Shown: positions 35,998-44,263 of the stretch, in pieces | How the letters are laid out: every line of letters begins with the position of its first letter | Numbering within the stretch: position 1 is the first letter of the stretch | Assembly (NCBI GenBank): GCA_026421215.1 | Contig: JAPKBN010000005.1 | Location: 37,655 to 101,654 of the forward strand | Reading direction: 5' to 3' | Origin: Dehalococcoidia bacterium | Lineage (GTDB): Bacteria; Chloroflexota; Dehalococcoidia; Lucifugimonadales; Lucifugimonadaceae | Length of the DNA: 64,000 bases | Translations under genes and position numbers: made by a program | Notes under the pieces: generated by a model | Seen by the model: only the letters and a program-made list of their open reading frames with translations | Databases searched by the model: none | Told to the model about the DNA's origin: nothing

Positions 35998-37182
35998 ATG
36001 GACGAACAACTATCCTGCGATCCGACCAACGATCCAAAGACGCTCGCGCCACTCACAGAGCAAGAAGCGCGTCGTTACCGGAAATTCAAACGTGTCGCGT
36101 CTATCGTCAGCCTGATCCTGACGATCGGATTGCTGTTGGCCGTAACGCTCACTCCCGCAAACACATGGCTGCGAGACTTGGTGGAAAAGTTCACCTTGAA
36201 CGCCTCCCTCGGTGCGGTCATCGTCTTCATACACCTCTACATCGCCTTCCAGATCCTGACCTTCCTCCCACACGTCTACAACAGCCTTTTCCTAGAGCGC
36301 AGGGCAGGGACATCTGTACAGCTCTTTGGATCGTGGTTCAAAGACTGGGTGAAGTCCCTCGCCCTGGGACTAACGTTTGGCGTCGCGGGTGCCGCCGCCG
36401 TATACGGACTGATCGATGCATTCCCGGATATTTGGTGGTTGATCGCAGGCACCGTTGTGACAGTTTTCGTCGTGCTGCTGACGAACCTCGCCCCGGTGCT
36501 GCTGATGCCGCTCTTCAACAGATTCGATCCGCTGCCAGAAGGGCCGATCAGAGATCGGCTCTTGGGACTCTGTGACAGAGTCGGCGTACGCTCCGTAAGA
36601 GCCTCTGTGTGGAAGCTGTCGGAAAAATCGACCAGATCCAATGCCGCCGTTGTTGGGTGGGGCAACACGCGCAGGGTGATCGTGTCAGACACGATGCTCG
36701 AGACCTACGAACCTGACGAGATAGAGGCGGTGCTCGCCCACGAGCTTGGCCATCACGTAAGTGGGGACATCCGAAATTCCATACTGGTCCAGACGCCTAT
36801 CACGTTCGTCAGCTTTCTCGCCATTCACATCTTGCTCGGCTGGCTCAATGACCCGATCGATCTCACAGGACGAGGTGACCTTGCGGGGATGCCGGCGCTT
36901 GCCCTCATCCTGATCAGCGTGTCGTTGATCGCCCTCCCCCTGATAAACACCTACTCCCGATGGCGTGAGACAGCCGCGGACCGGTTTGCGCTGGACACGA
37001 TCGATCAGCCCGACAGTTTCATACAGGCAATGGAGAAGCTGGCCGAACAGAACCTGGCGGATCGCAGCCCTAACCGCTTGATGGAGATCGTCTTTCACTC
37101 ACACCCACCCATAGACAAACGTATTGCTGCCGCCGGCACTCGTTCTGGATCCTCACCCATTCCGGATACTGCAGAATCATGA
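35998..37182 (+). CDS. M48 family metalloprotease (Ste24/HtpX-like)
   Basis: 394 residues. An N-terminal hydrophobic region (residues 35-60 and 75-100) is followed by several more segments in the middle, and the zinc motif LAHELGHHVSGD lies near residue 245. The third ligand Glu is in WRETAADRFAL near residue 325, and HSHPPIDKRI is at the C-terminus, as in CAAX prenyl protease 1 (Ste24). Membrane-bound. Bacterial homologues process membrane proteins; the prenyl substrate is not expected. The ATG at 35998 is chosen because it fits the domain start; the frame is open further upstream. It overlaps the next gene by 4 bp (ATGA). Confidence 0.88.
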   Translation: MDEQLSCDPTNDPKTLAPLTEQEARRYRKFKRVASIVSLILTIGLLLAVTLTPANTWLRDLVEKFTLNASLGAVIVFIHLYIAFQILTFLPHVYNSLFLERRAGTSVQLFGSWFKDWVKSLALGLTFGVAGAAAVYGLIDAFPDIWWLIAGTVVTVFVVLLTNLAPVLLMPLFNRFDPLPEGPIRDRLLGLCDRVGVRSVRASVWKLSEKSTRSNAAVVGWGNTRRVIVSDTMLETYEPDEIEAVLAHELGHHVSGDIRNSILVQTPITFVSFLAIHILLGWLNDPIDLTGRGDLAGMPALALILISVSLIALPLINTYSRWRETAADRFALDTIDQPDSFIQAMEKLAEQNLADRSPNRLMEIVFHSHPPIDKRIAAAGTRSGSSPIPDTAES

Positions 37183-38030
37183 TCGTCCGGGCGCCACACC
37201 GTTGGATGTTGGGCGCCAAATTAACGGCCTGTTTTCTATTGCTCGTCCCCGGATGGATCGCCATCTGGACTACTACCGGATACCTGAACCCACTCGCCTT
37301 CACGTTTCTGTGGACCGGTGCCGCGCTGCTCATGTGGAGTGCCGCAGGCAACTACCCGGGTGTACGGCGCCACATAGCGCTCGCGGCCATATCGATCCCT
37401 CTCTGGTGGTACTTCGAGGCGATTAATGGGCGTACCGCCAACTGGCAGTACATTGGACGTGATCGATACGACGACTTCGCATACGCAGTGTTCGCCTCGA
37501 TTTCATTTGCGACGGTGGTGCCCGCTTTAGCCGCAGCGACGGCAATGATCGGACGATTCACCAACGGGCTTTCAGAGCAGGTTTCAAGTCCCGATCGACG
37601 CGACGGTTTCAGCAGGTTTGCGATCTTACTCATCGGGTCTGGGATCGTATGTAAAGCAGCGACGCTGATGGCACCCAACGTCTTCTACCCACTTGTCTGG
37701 ATCGCGCCGTTCCTTTTTTTTGACGGGCTTGTCATCGCTGCGGGCGGACATTCACTCGTTATGGAGCTGTCCAAGGGCATCTGGAGACGTGCCGCCGTGA
37801 TCGCCGGGTCGGGATTGCTGTGCGGCGGGCTGTGGGAGTTCTGGAACTTCTGGGCGTTCCCGAAATGGACTTATGACATTCCATTACTGGACTTCGCACC
37901 GGTCTTCGAATTGCCGATCCTGGGTTACGGCGGCTACATCCCGTTTGCATGGAGTGTCGTGCAACTCGTCGCGCTGGTGGATATCGCTGCGGGAAAATTT
38001 CAGGACCGAATGCTCACATTGCAGGGGTGA
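37179..38030 (+). CDS. Integral membrane protein of unknown function
   Basis: 283 residues with about seven hydrophobic segments, and conserved aromatic clusters WWYFEAINGRTANWQYIG and LWEFWNFWAFPKWTYD. Those suggest a membrane enzyme or a carotenoid/lipid-related protein, but I do not recognise a family. The start ATG overlaps the M48 protease stop (ATGA), so the two are coupled and likely functionally linked, perhaps as a membrane-associated pair. It converges on the rhodanese gene with 3 bp between stops. No signal peptide is distinct from the first helix. Confidence 0.7.
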   Translation: MIVRAPHRWMLGAKLTACFLLLVPGWIAIWTTTGYLNPLAFTFLWTGAALLMWSAAGNYPGVRRHIALAAISIPLWWYFEAINGRTANWQYIGRDRYDDFAYAVFASISFATVVPALAAATAMIGRFTNGLSEQVSSPDRRDGFSRFAILLIGSGIVCKAATLMAPNVFYPLVWIAPFLFFDGLVIAAGGHSLVMELSKGIWRRAAVIAGSGLLCGGLWEFWNFWAFPKWTYDIPLLDFAPVFELPILGYGGYIPFAWSVVQLVALVDIAAGKFQDRMLTLQG

Positions 38031-38033
38031 GAA

Positions 38034-39629
38034 CTACCGCTCTGGCTGTTCCACCAGTGCCATCTCCCAGCGCAGGTAGTTGATCATGTCTCCGTAACTG
38101 CGATTGGTACCAGCCGGTAACACGTCGAGCGGCGCCGACATCACCCCGCTCAGGCCTTTTTCTAATGATCGACCCTCGGAGCGCCACGACTCCATGCCAC
38201 CTTTAAGCCATGCGACATCCCGATAGCCCATCTCAGAAAGTGTCGCCGCAGCCAGCGCCGCGCCATCCCCTCCGTTTTCGCAGGTAACAGCCACCGGCGC
38301 ACTAAGACCCGAAATCGCCGAGCCAACCTCGTCCTCAAGAACCCCACGAGACACCCATGAAGCGTCCGGCACATGACCTGCCGCGAACTCAGCGCTCGTT
38401 CCAACAAACAGGACCGTGCGAGATGAATCGGAGGTCAGATCTTCCACCGAAATCTCACGATTCCTGGAGAGAGCTGCATCAAGGCCCAGCACCGTTTCTC
38501 CGTCTGATCCAGATTCCTCAGCGTCGCCCACCAGATCAAAACCGGCGTGCGTCCAAGCCACTGTGCCACCATCTAGCGCATACACGTCGCTTTTGCCCAT
38601 CTGTCGATACCAGGACCCAGCGATCGCAGCCCGGGTAACTCCGTCACATATGAACACGACCGGTGCGTTGTGGACCACTGCAGTAGCGTCAGCAGTCTGA
38701 ACTGCCTGACCGCCGGGCATCCATGAGCTGCCGGGAATGTGCCCCGTCCGAAACTCGTCCCTCAGGCGCACGTCCACCACGTACACCGTCTCCTCATCCC
38801 CCTCACCTATCAACTCCCGGAGCTTCGTTACATCAATGAGTTGCACACCGTCTTCATCGGCCACGCGGCGTGCAAAACGCTCGGCCTCAGACGCGCCCTC
38901 GGTCGACGGTTCGGGCATAACCGTTCGATCCGCGTTCGCCTCAAGTTCATACCCAGCCAGTCCCCAACCGGCCGTTCCGTTCTCCAGTCCATAAAGATCC
39001 TCAACCCCCATCCTCTGAAGCAGTCGGGTACCGATGATGCTGCGTGTCCGGCCGGCGCAATTCACGATCACCGTCGCGTCACCAGACGCCTCGGCACGTA
39101 TGTCGGCGATTCGAAGCGCCAACTCGCCGCCGGGCACGCTTCGACCGCCAGGTATGCAGAGGCGTTTGAACTCTTCAGGAGTACGCGTGTCCAGGATTAC
39201 AAGTTTGTCGCCGCGCTCGATCCGCTCATGCAACTCATCCGCTGAAATAGTCGGCACGTCGTGCTCCAGCTCGATCTCCTCGCCGAAAGTCTTGCTCGGA
39301 ACATTCACGCCCCACTCTGTTGGTCGTCCATCGGCCGCCCATCGGTTGACGCCACCTTTGAGTACGGATACATCGGTGTAACCGCCCCGGACAAGGGTAA
39401 GCGCGGCCCGCGCAGCGTTGCGACCGTTCTCATCGCACAGAACCACCTGAACGCCCTTATACGGCAATGCCCGACATACCTCGAACTCAAGCCGGCGTCG
39501 CGGGATCAGGCTCGCGCCCGGTATGTGGGCCGCGTTGTACTCCATGGGCTCTCGTACATCGATCAGAGCGAACGGCGCGTCTCCATCCAACAACGCTGAA
39601 AGCTGTTCTCCAGTGCACTCACCCGACAT
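38034..39629 (-). CDS. Four-domain rhodanese (sulfurtransferase) protein
   Basis: 531 residues with four consecutive rhodanese domains, recognisable by DVREPMEYNAAHIPGA, DTRTPEEFKRLCIPGG, DVRLRDEFRTGHIPGS and a weaker SAEFAAGHVPDA. The active-site loops are CDENGR, CAGRTR, CDGVTR and CENGGD; the first three keep Cys and Arg, while the fourth lacks the Arg. Rhodaneses carry persulfide sulfur. I start at the ATG at 39629, with GGGGGTG about 6 nt upstream. It is 38 bp downstream of a cysteine-dioxygenase-like gene on the same strand, so the pair likely handle thiol/sulfane sulfur together. No signal peptide, so cytoplasmic. Confidence 0.88.
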   Translation of the reverse strand: MSGECTGEQLSALLDGDAPFALIDVREPMEYNAAHIPGASLIPRRRLEFEVCRALPYKGVQVVLCDENGRNAARAALTLVRGGYTDVSVLKGGVNRWAADGRPTEWGVNVPSKTFGEEIELEHDVPTISADELHERIERGDKLVILDTRTPEEFKRLCIPGGRSVPGGELALRIADIRAEASGDATVIVNCAGRTRSIIGTRLLQRMGVEDLYGLENGTAGWGLAGYELEANADRTVMPEPSTEGASEAERFARRVADEDGVQLIDVTKLRELIGEGDEETVYVVDVRLRDEFRTGHIPGSSWMPGGQAVQTADATAVVHNAPVVFICDGVTRAAIAGSWYRQMGKSDVYALDGGTVAWTHAGFDLVGDAEESGSDGETVLGLDAALSRNREISVEDLTSDSSRTVLFVGTSAEFAAGHVPDASWVSRGVLEDEVGSAISGLSAPVAVTCENGGDGAALAAATLSEMGYRDVAWLKGGMESWRSEGRSLEKGLSGVMSAPLDVLPAGTNRSYGDMINYLRWEMALVEQPER

Positions 39630-39667
39630 TGAATTCACCCCCAGTTAAACCAGGCACTGCCTGCCTT

Positions 39668-40252
39668 TTAGCAGTTGTCCCAGCGCGTCGTCGAGAAGTT
39701 CTTCACGGCCCCGGTCTCGATGTTGTACATACACCGGTCTAGGCCCTTCAAATCCTTTCCGTAGACATGAATCTCTACGGTCGGCCGATCAGATGTGTTG
39801 TCCATCTGGTGGATCTCATCCACATCCGGGATCAGCAGCGAAACCTCTCCCGGCTTCACAAGCGTCTTTCGGTCAACCTCCAGGACGGCGAAATCATCCC
39901 GGACGCCATCGTCTTTACGATTGAAGCGCGTTTCGGTAATGCCGTTATTCATTACGCCGATCATTCCCCAAGTTTTATGATCATGCGCCGAGATGTGGTC
40001 GCCCGGGCCCCACACAACGCTTGTGATCGCCAAACCTTCTCCCCGATGGAGGATATAAGAACCGTGGTTGGCAGACCGACCCCGTGAGCCTGCCGGTACG
40101 CGGAACTCCTCGGGCACCGCATCAGGGTTGTTGACGAGTCGCTCTAGATAAGAGGAACCGAGATCGAACAGCCGTTCCTGATCTGGTTGGCCATCCACAA
40201 GGACCGTCATGTCGTGGACAAATTCATCAAAGGCATACGTGGTTGTGGTCAT
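39668..40252 (-). CDS. Cysteine dioxygenase-like thiol dioxygenase
   Basis: 194 residues of a cupin thiol dioxygenase. The iron ligands are the two His in ISAHDHKTWGMIGV and the third His in DEIHQMDN; the Glu of the cupin motif follows in GITETRF. HDHKTWG matches bacterial 3-mercaptopropionate/cysteine dioxygenases. The residue that forms the Cys-Tyr crosslink in mammalian CDO cannot be located confidently. The enzyme oxidises a thiol to a sulfinate. It is the first gene of a two-gene transcript with the rhodanese protein. Substrate (cysteine or 3-mercaptopropionate) is undecided. Confidence 0.82.
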   Translation of the reverse strand: MTTTTYAFDEFVHDMTVLVDGQPDQERLFDLGSSYLERLVNNPDAVPEEFRVPAGSRGRSANHGSYILHRGEGLAITSVVWGPGDHISAHDHKTWGMIGVMNNGITETRFNRKDDGVRDDFAVLEVDRKTLVKPGEVSLLIPDVDEIHQMDNTSDRPTVEIHVYGKDLKGLDRCMYNIETGAVKNFSTTRWDNC

Positions 40253-40643
40253 CGGTAACCTCCCGGGTGCGATAACGATGTGCTGCCAATGTAACGGAAG
40301 TTCAGCCGAGAGGGGATCAGGTACCAGAGAACGTGTTCGGGGATTGATCGTTGATAAGTAAGTTAACGTTTACGTAAATCGCTGCCGAACTACCAGCATC
40401 GACACCGCACATAACGCCCTCGCCGAGCGATCCTAAACATTGTTGGAGATGACGAAAAGGCCAGTGTGTGGTTGACCTCGTCACCCACACACCCACATCG
40501 CAGGCTCCACTGATCGTTTAGGCGACGTTGTTCGTTGATAATCGGTTTGCATTATTTGGACTGGCAGGGAATCAGCAGATCGTAATATCCTCTCCCCTCC
40601 AGCACCCAACGCCGGTGCACGCCAACAGAGGGGAGACACACGT
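40253..40643. promoter_or_regulatory. Divergent intergenic region with operator-like palindromes
   Basis: 391 bp without a gene between the divergent CDO-like and DinB-like genes. It carries AT-rich half-palindromes around 40355-40379 (AGTTAACGTTTACGTAAA), reminiscent of MerR-type operators, and repeated TCGTTGATAA stretches at about 40347 and 40530. Promoters for both genes are probably here. Confidence 0.45.
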
Positions 40644-41204
40644 ATGAGCTCGGCGGAATCGATTCGAGAGGCCGTAGTTGCCACCGCATATCTCACAGAT
40701 GAGATTTCGTCGGACAACAGGTCCGCGCCCACACCATGCGATCAGTTCAACCTCCACGAACTTGTGAGCCACATGGCAGACGTGTTCGCTATGTCCGCGG
40801 CGGCGGCAACGAAGAGTGGCCCGACGGCTAGACCGGCCCGACAGGCGATTCCTTCCGATGCACTTACAGAGTTGGGCGCAAATTTAGTGATCGCCTGGAC
40901 TACACCTGATGCATTCGAAGGCCGGACCAACCTGGGAAATCGCGAGATGTCGGCGTTCATCGCCGGTCACATCACCCTGTTCGAAATCCTCGTTCACGGC
41001 TGGGATCTGGCGATGGCCACAGGTCAACAGTTGGAACTGTCCAGAGAACTGGCCGATGCCAGCCTTGTCACCGCTCAACGACTCTGTACCCAGCCGGCGA
41101 GGGATACTGGCGCATTTGGGATTGAGATCATCGCTACGTCGCAATCCGGGCCATTTGAGCGTGCGCTCGCGCTCGCGGGTCGAGATCCAAACTGGTCCGC
41201 CTGA
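40644..41204 (+). CDS. DinB-like/TIGR03086 family protein (maleylpyruvate isomerase-type)
   Basis: 186 residues of the mycothiol-dependent maleylpyruvate isomerase / DinB-like group. The signature N-terminus TPCDQFNLHELVSHMADV and the metal-binding region with HITLFEILVHGWDLAMATGQ are visible; the C-terminus ends ALALAGRDPNW as in TIGR03086. These proteins use a low-molecular-weight thiol as cofactor or handle thiol conjugates, which suits the neighbouring thiol and selenium genes. GGGGAG lies ahead of the ATG. The thiol used by this organism is unknown. Confidence 0.8.
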   Translation: MSSAESIREAVVATAYLTDEISSDNRSAPTPCDQFNLHELVSHMADVFAMSAAAATKSGPTARPARQAIPSDALTELGANLVIAWTTPDAFEGRTNLGNREMSAFIAGHITLFEILVHGWDLAMATGQQLELSRELADASLVTAQRLCTQPARDTGAFGIEIIATSQSGPFERALALAGRDPNWSA

Positions 41205-41493
41205 CTACGCGTCTTCGCCAGTCAACTCCCCGGGCGGAATCGAACATCCATACGTCCGGCGGCTGTAGATCACGCACCGTAGACCGGACTATCGCCAGAC
41301 GACACCACGAGCGAGCGCACACAATAGTTTCGGCAAGAGGTCAAAGCAGAACGCCCCACTGGGGGCCGAATGATTTTCAGCTAGAGCAGCACCCTTGTTT
41401 CCCACGGCGATCCAAATAATGCTTCCACTGGGGGGTCTGGCACAATACGAAGACTTGTAACTATTTTCATCCCGTTTTTCTCAGGGCCTCCGA

Positions 41494-42195
41494 ATGTCTC
41501 TCGATCAGGTTCCGCCACCACTCAAGCCGCTCGACGCTCCCATCACGTTCGTCGTCTGGTACGACTACATATGACCCTGGTGCTACATCGGGCTGGCACG
41601 GCTCGACAAACTGGCTGACGAGTTCAACATCGAGTTCGATTACCGCGCGTTTATGCTACATCCGGAGATCCCGCCCGAGGGCAAGATTCGTGAACCCCGA
41701 CCGGGCGAGGGCAAGGGCAAGGCCGAGTTAAGCCCGCGTATCGCGGCGCTGGCTGAAGAAGAAGGCATCGTGATGCGGCGGGCACATTTGACTCCGTACA
41801 CGATCCATGCACAGGCGGTTACCGAGTATGCAAAGGGATTCGGTAAGGCTGGTGAGTTCCACCACGCCGCTTATAAGGCGTTCTGGGAAGACGGCGTAAA
41901 CCTTGGCGATTTTGACGTGCTGAAAGAGATCGCAATCGGCGTCGGGCTGGACTGGGACGACATGCTTCCGAAGCTGGAATCTCGTGAGTACGACCGCCTG
42001 ATCCAGGATCAGTTCGATGAGGCGATCCAGCTCGGGGTGACCGGAGTACCAGGCTTTTTGATAGACGACCGATTATGGTTCACAGGTGCCCAGCCTATGG
42101 AGATGTTCCGCCTGGCCGCCAAAAAGGCGCTGGAGATCAGGGAGCCGGAGAAGAGCACCCGTCTGGGCATCGGCATAGAGGCGGGCGAGAAGTAG
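41494..42195 (+). CDS. FrnE/DsbA-like thioredoxin-fold selenoprotein with in-frame UGA (Sec at U-P-W-C)
   Basis: Read from the ATG at 41494, the frame runs through a TGA at 41572-41574 and on to the stop at 42193-42195: 233 residues with selenocysteine at position 27. The N-terminus is DAPITFVVWYDYI, then U-P-W-C-Y-I-G. In Cys homologues of the FrnE/DsbA family the same place is CPWCYIG, so the UGA stands exactly at the first active-site Cys. Downstream is a normal domain (FMLHPEIPPEG, YAKGFGKAGEFHHAAYKAFWEDG, GVTGVPGFLIDDRLWFTGAQP with the cis-Pro loop). A small stem-loop lies right after the UGA. A gene caller would start at 41653 and lose the active site. Alternatives: a nonsense mutation or sequencing error. 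Confidence 0.82.
41588..41606 (+). promoter_or_regulatory. Bacterial SECIS-like stem-loop after UGA 41572
   Basis: TCGGGC (41588-41593) pairs with GCTCGA (41601-41606), one G-U pair, loop TGGCACG. The loop GG (41595-41596) is separated from the UGA by exactly 20 nt (41575-41594), in the range of known bacterial SECIS. The lower stem is short. Confidence 0.65.
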
Positions 42196-42526
42196 TACCC
42201 CCCTCTCCTTGTGGGAGAGGGTTGGGGTGAGGAAGAAGCGGCGCGTAGGACTCCTCCGCATTTGACCACCGCTCTAGATGGGTGGAATGGTATCCACCCC
42301 GGGGTCGATGCCAATAATCACCGCGATGCTGTATTGATACGTCTCTCCCCGGGACACCGGCCTGAAGGGATATGGGCCTGGAGATTCTTCGCTGTGGGCT
42401 CAGAATGACGGACCGCGCGGTTGCCGTCTTCGACCCATATCAGGCACCACTCACCAAATTTCAGGCGCATCATTCAGGCTGACCGTTAACGCTCGGCGCC
42501 CAACAAGCTGAAATCAGGAGACCGGA
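42196..42526. repeat. Gap holding composite dispersed repeats
   Basis: 331 bp, no gene. 42197-42233 carries CCCTCTCCTTGTGGGAGAGG then GGTTGGGGTGAGG; about 42280-42310 a TGGTATCCACCCCGGGGTCGATGCC segment; 42380-42410 GGAGATTCTTCGCTG then GGCTCAGAATGACG. All three recur elsewhere in the window. Confidence 0.6.
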
Positions 42527-43729
42527 ATGCCAATTCGTCCACCGTTAGAAGGCGTCAGGATTCTTGCGATCTCACAATTCGGCGCAGGCCCGTTCGGCAC
42601 GACCGTTTTGTCCGACATGGGCGCCGAGGTGATCAAGATCGAGGACCCGGGTGCCGGCGGTGATATCGCCCGATACGTTCCGCCCTTCGCATCGGACCAA
42701 GACTCCCTGTATTTTCAGGCGTTTAATCGGGGTAAAAAATCGGTGACGCTGAACCTGCGAACCGAATCCGGCATGGCCGTGCTCCACGACCTCGTCAAGG
42801 CCTCAGATGGCGTCTACAACAACCTCCGCGGCGACTTACCTGCCAAGCTTGGACTCGACTACGAAGCTCTCTGGAAGTTTAATGAGAAAATTGTCTGCTG
42901 CTCACTTTCTGGTTTTGGTTCAACCGGGCCGCGGGTTTCGGAGCCCGGATACGATCATCTGATCCAAGCATATGCCGGATACATGTCCATCACGGGCGAG
43001 CCAGACGCCCCTCCCGCCAAGTGCGGCGTCTCGATAATCGACTTCGCCGGCGGCTACGCTTCTGTTCTTGGCCTGATGATCGGGTTATTTGACGCGCAGC
43101 GGACCGGCATCGGCCGCAACGTGGACGTCTCACTGCTCGACACCGGCATCGCAATGTTGTCGTACTTCGCCTCCTGGACACTGAATCGTGACTGGGAGCC
43201 CACCCGGCAAGCCGCATCTAGCCACCAGTCACTGCTCCCGTCCCAGAACTTCCGCACACGAGACGGCTGGATCGTCGTGTTCTGCGCAAAGGAGAAGTTC
43301 TACGAGAACCTTGTGGTTGCCATGGGACGGCCTGAACTTGCGACCGATCCTCGATTTTCGAACTTCCCTGGCCGACTTGAGAACCGTGATCTGATCATTC
43401 CTGAACTTGAGAAAGAGTTCGCAAAGCGAGACACCTCTGATTGGCTTGAACGACTCCGCGGCACGGTGCCGTGCGCGCCCGTTAATTCGGTGTCAGAGGC
43501 CCTTCAGGACCAGCAGGTGCTGGCTCGCAAGTTGATACTGGAGGTGGAACATCCGGAGTACGGCACGATCCGTCAGGTTGGCTCGCCTATCAAAATGGAC
43601 GGTGTGATCGAGCATCCGACCCCGGGACCTGCGCTCGGGCAGCACACCGATGAGGTGATGGCTGAGGTGCTTGGTTATTCCGACGAACGCGTATCATCGC
43701 TGCGTGCAGAAGGAGCGTTCGGAAAGTAA
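42527..43729 (+). CDS. CaiB/BaiF family III CoA-transferase
   Basis: 400 residues. The N-terminus has LEGVRILAISQFGAGPFGTTVLSDMGAEVIKIEDPGAGGD. The catalytic Asp lies in the VSIIDFAGGYASVLG motif near residue 172, and the C-terminal RQVGSPIKMDG...PALGQHTDEVMAEVLGYS is typical. The enzyme moves CoA between carboxylic acids (succinyl-CoA, carnitine-type, formyl-type). CAGGAG lies before the ATG. Such genes are expanded in free-living Chloroflexota. It sits between the two UGA-containing genes, all on the plus strand. Confidence 0.93.
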   Translation: MPIRPPLEGVRILAISQFGAGPFGTTVLSDMGAEVIKIEDPGAGGDIARYVPPFASDQDSLYFQAFNRGKKSVTLNLRTESGMAVLHDLVKASDGVYNNLRGDLPAKLGLDYEALWKFNEKIVCCSLSGFGSTGPRVSEPGYDHLIQAYAGYMSITGEPDAPPAKCGVSIIDFAGGYASVLGLMIGLFDAQRTGIGRNVDVSLLDTGIAMLSYFASWTLNRDWEPTRQAASSHQSLLPSQNFRTRDGWIVVFCAKEKFYENLVVAMGRPELATDPRFSNFPGRLENRDLIIPELEKEFAKRDTSDWLERLRGTVPCAPVNSVSEALQDQQVLARKLILEVEHPEYGTIRQVGSPIKMDGVIEHPTPGPALGQHTDEVMAEVLGYSDERVSSLRAEGAFGK

Positions 43730-43824
43730 GTTTGACGCGCCGATTCAGCCAATGCGGCACCAAATTTTATGAACAGCAACGGCCCGGTCGGATATGAACT
43801 ATTACGGCTAAAAAGGAATCTTTA

Positions 43825-44118
43825 TTGCAGATCCTGATGACGGACGAAGCAAGAGATCATATCCGTGATCTTGGTCGGCCGATCGCTCTGGACTATCTCG
43901 CCGCCATCGGCTGAGGCGGTCACGCAAAAGTGTCGGTAGACACCTACGCCCGGAAGACCAATCTGAATTTGTATGAACTGTTGCGGCACCAGGGCGCCGA
44001 CATTCTGGTCGCCAAGAACCTTGTCTCTCAGGCAGTCGGTGTGACGCTAGAACTGAAGAAGTTCCTGATTTTCAAGTGGCTCAAAGTGAACGCCGCCCTG
44101 TACGGCCACGCCACCTGA
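43825..44118 (+). CDS. Small CC/Se-motif-like selenoprotein with in-frame UGA
   Basis: Read from TTG at 43825 (AAAAGGA 7 nt upstream), a 97-residue frame passes through TGA 43912-43914 (residue 30) and ends at 44116-44118. The part before it is MQILMTDEARDHIRDLG..IALDYLAAIG-U, then GGHAKVSVDTYARKTNLN, YELLRHQGADILVAKNLV and VTLELKKFLIFKWLKV. This is the layout I recall for the CC/Se motif family of (seleno)proteins: a short motif with Sec, then two beta-rich segments and a terminal FLxFKWL. I have not confirmed it by search. The open frame on both sides plus a fitting hairpin argue against a random stop. A caller would give only the 62-residue remainder from GTG 43930. Confidence 0.8.
43915..43950 (+). 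promoter_or_regulatory. Bacterial SECIS-like stem-loop after UGA 43912
   Basis: GTGTC (43930-43934) and GACAC (43939-43943) close a GGTA loop. A base stem GGCG (43915-43918) with CGCC (43947-43950) encloses it. The loop GG (43935-43936) is separated from the UGA by exactly 20 nt, as in the other gene. The GGU loop matches the known bacterial SECIS consensus. Confidence 0.75.
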
Positions 44119-44209
44119 AACGCCAACCACTGAGCGACCGTGCGTCGCTGGGGATGGAGTGTGGCAATACCCCCTTACAAGCGTCCTAAAGCTCTCGAAG
44201 GGCCGAGAT

Positions 44210-44227
44210 CCGACGATGACGCGTCGG
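44210..44227. terminator. Hairpin between the small selenoprotein gene and pncB
   Basis: CCGACG (44210-44215) pairs with CGTCGG (44222-44227) around ATGACG, between convergent genes. It could end either transcript; no clear U-tract is next to it. Confidence 0.35.
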
Positions 44228-44263
44228 ACCACTTTCCCGTTTTTCAAGTGACAATACGCCCTC

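Noticed and set aside
41205..41300. A tRNA-like T-arm motif GTTCGATTC on the minus strand
   Set aside because: The flanking sequence does not form acceptor, D or anticodon stems. It is not a convincing tRNA, including tRNA-Sec.
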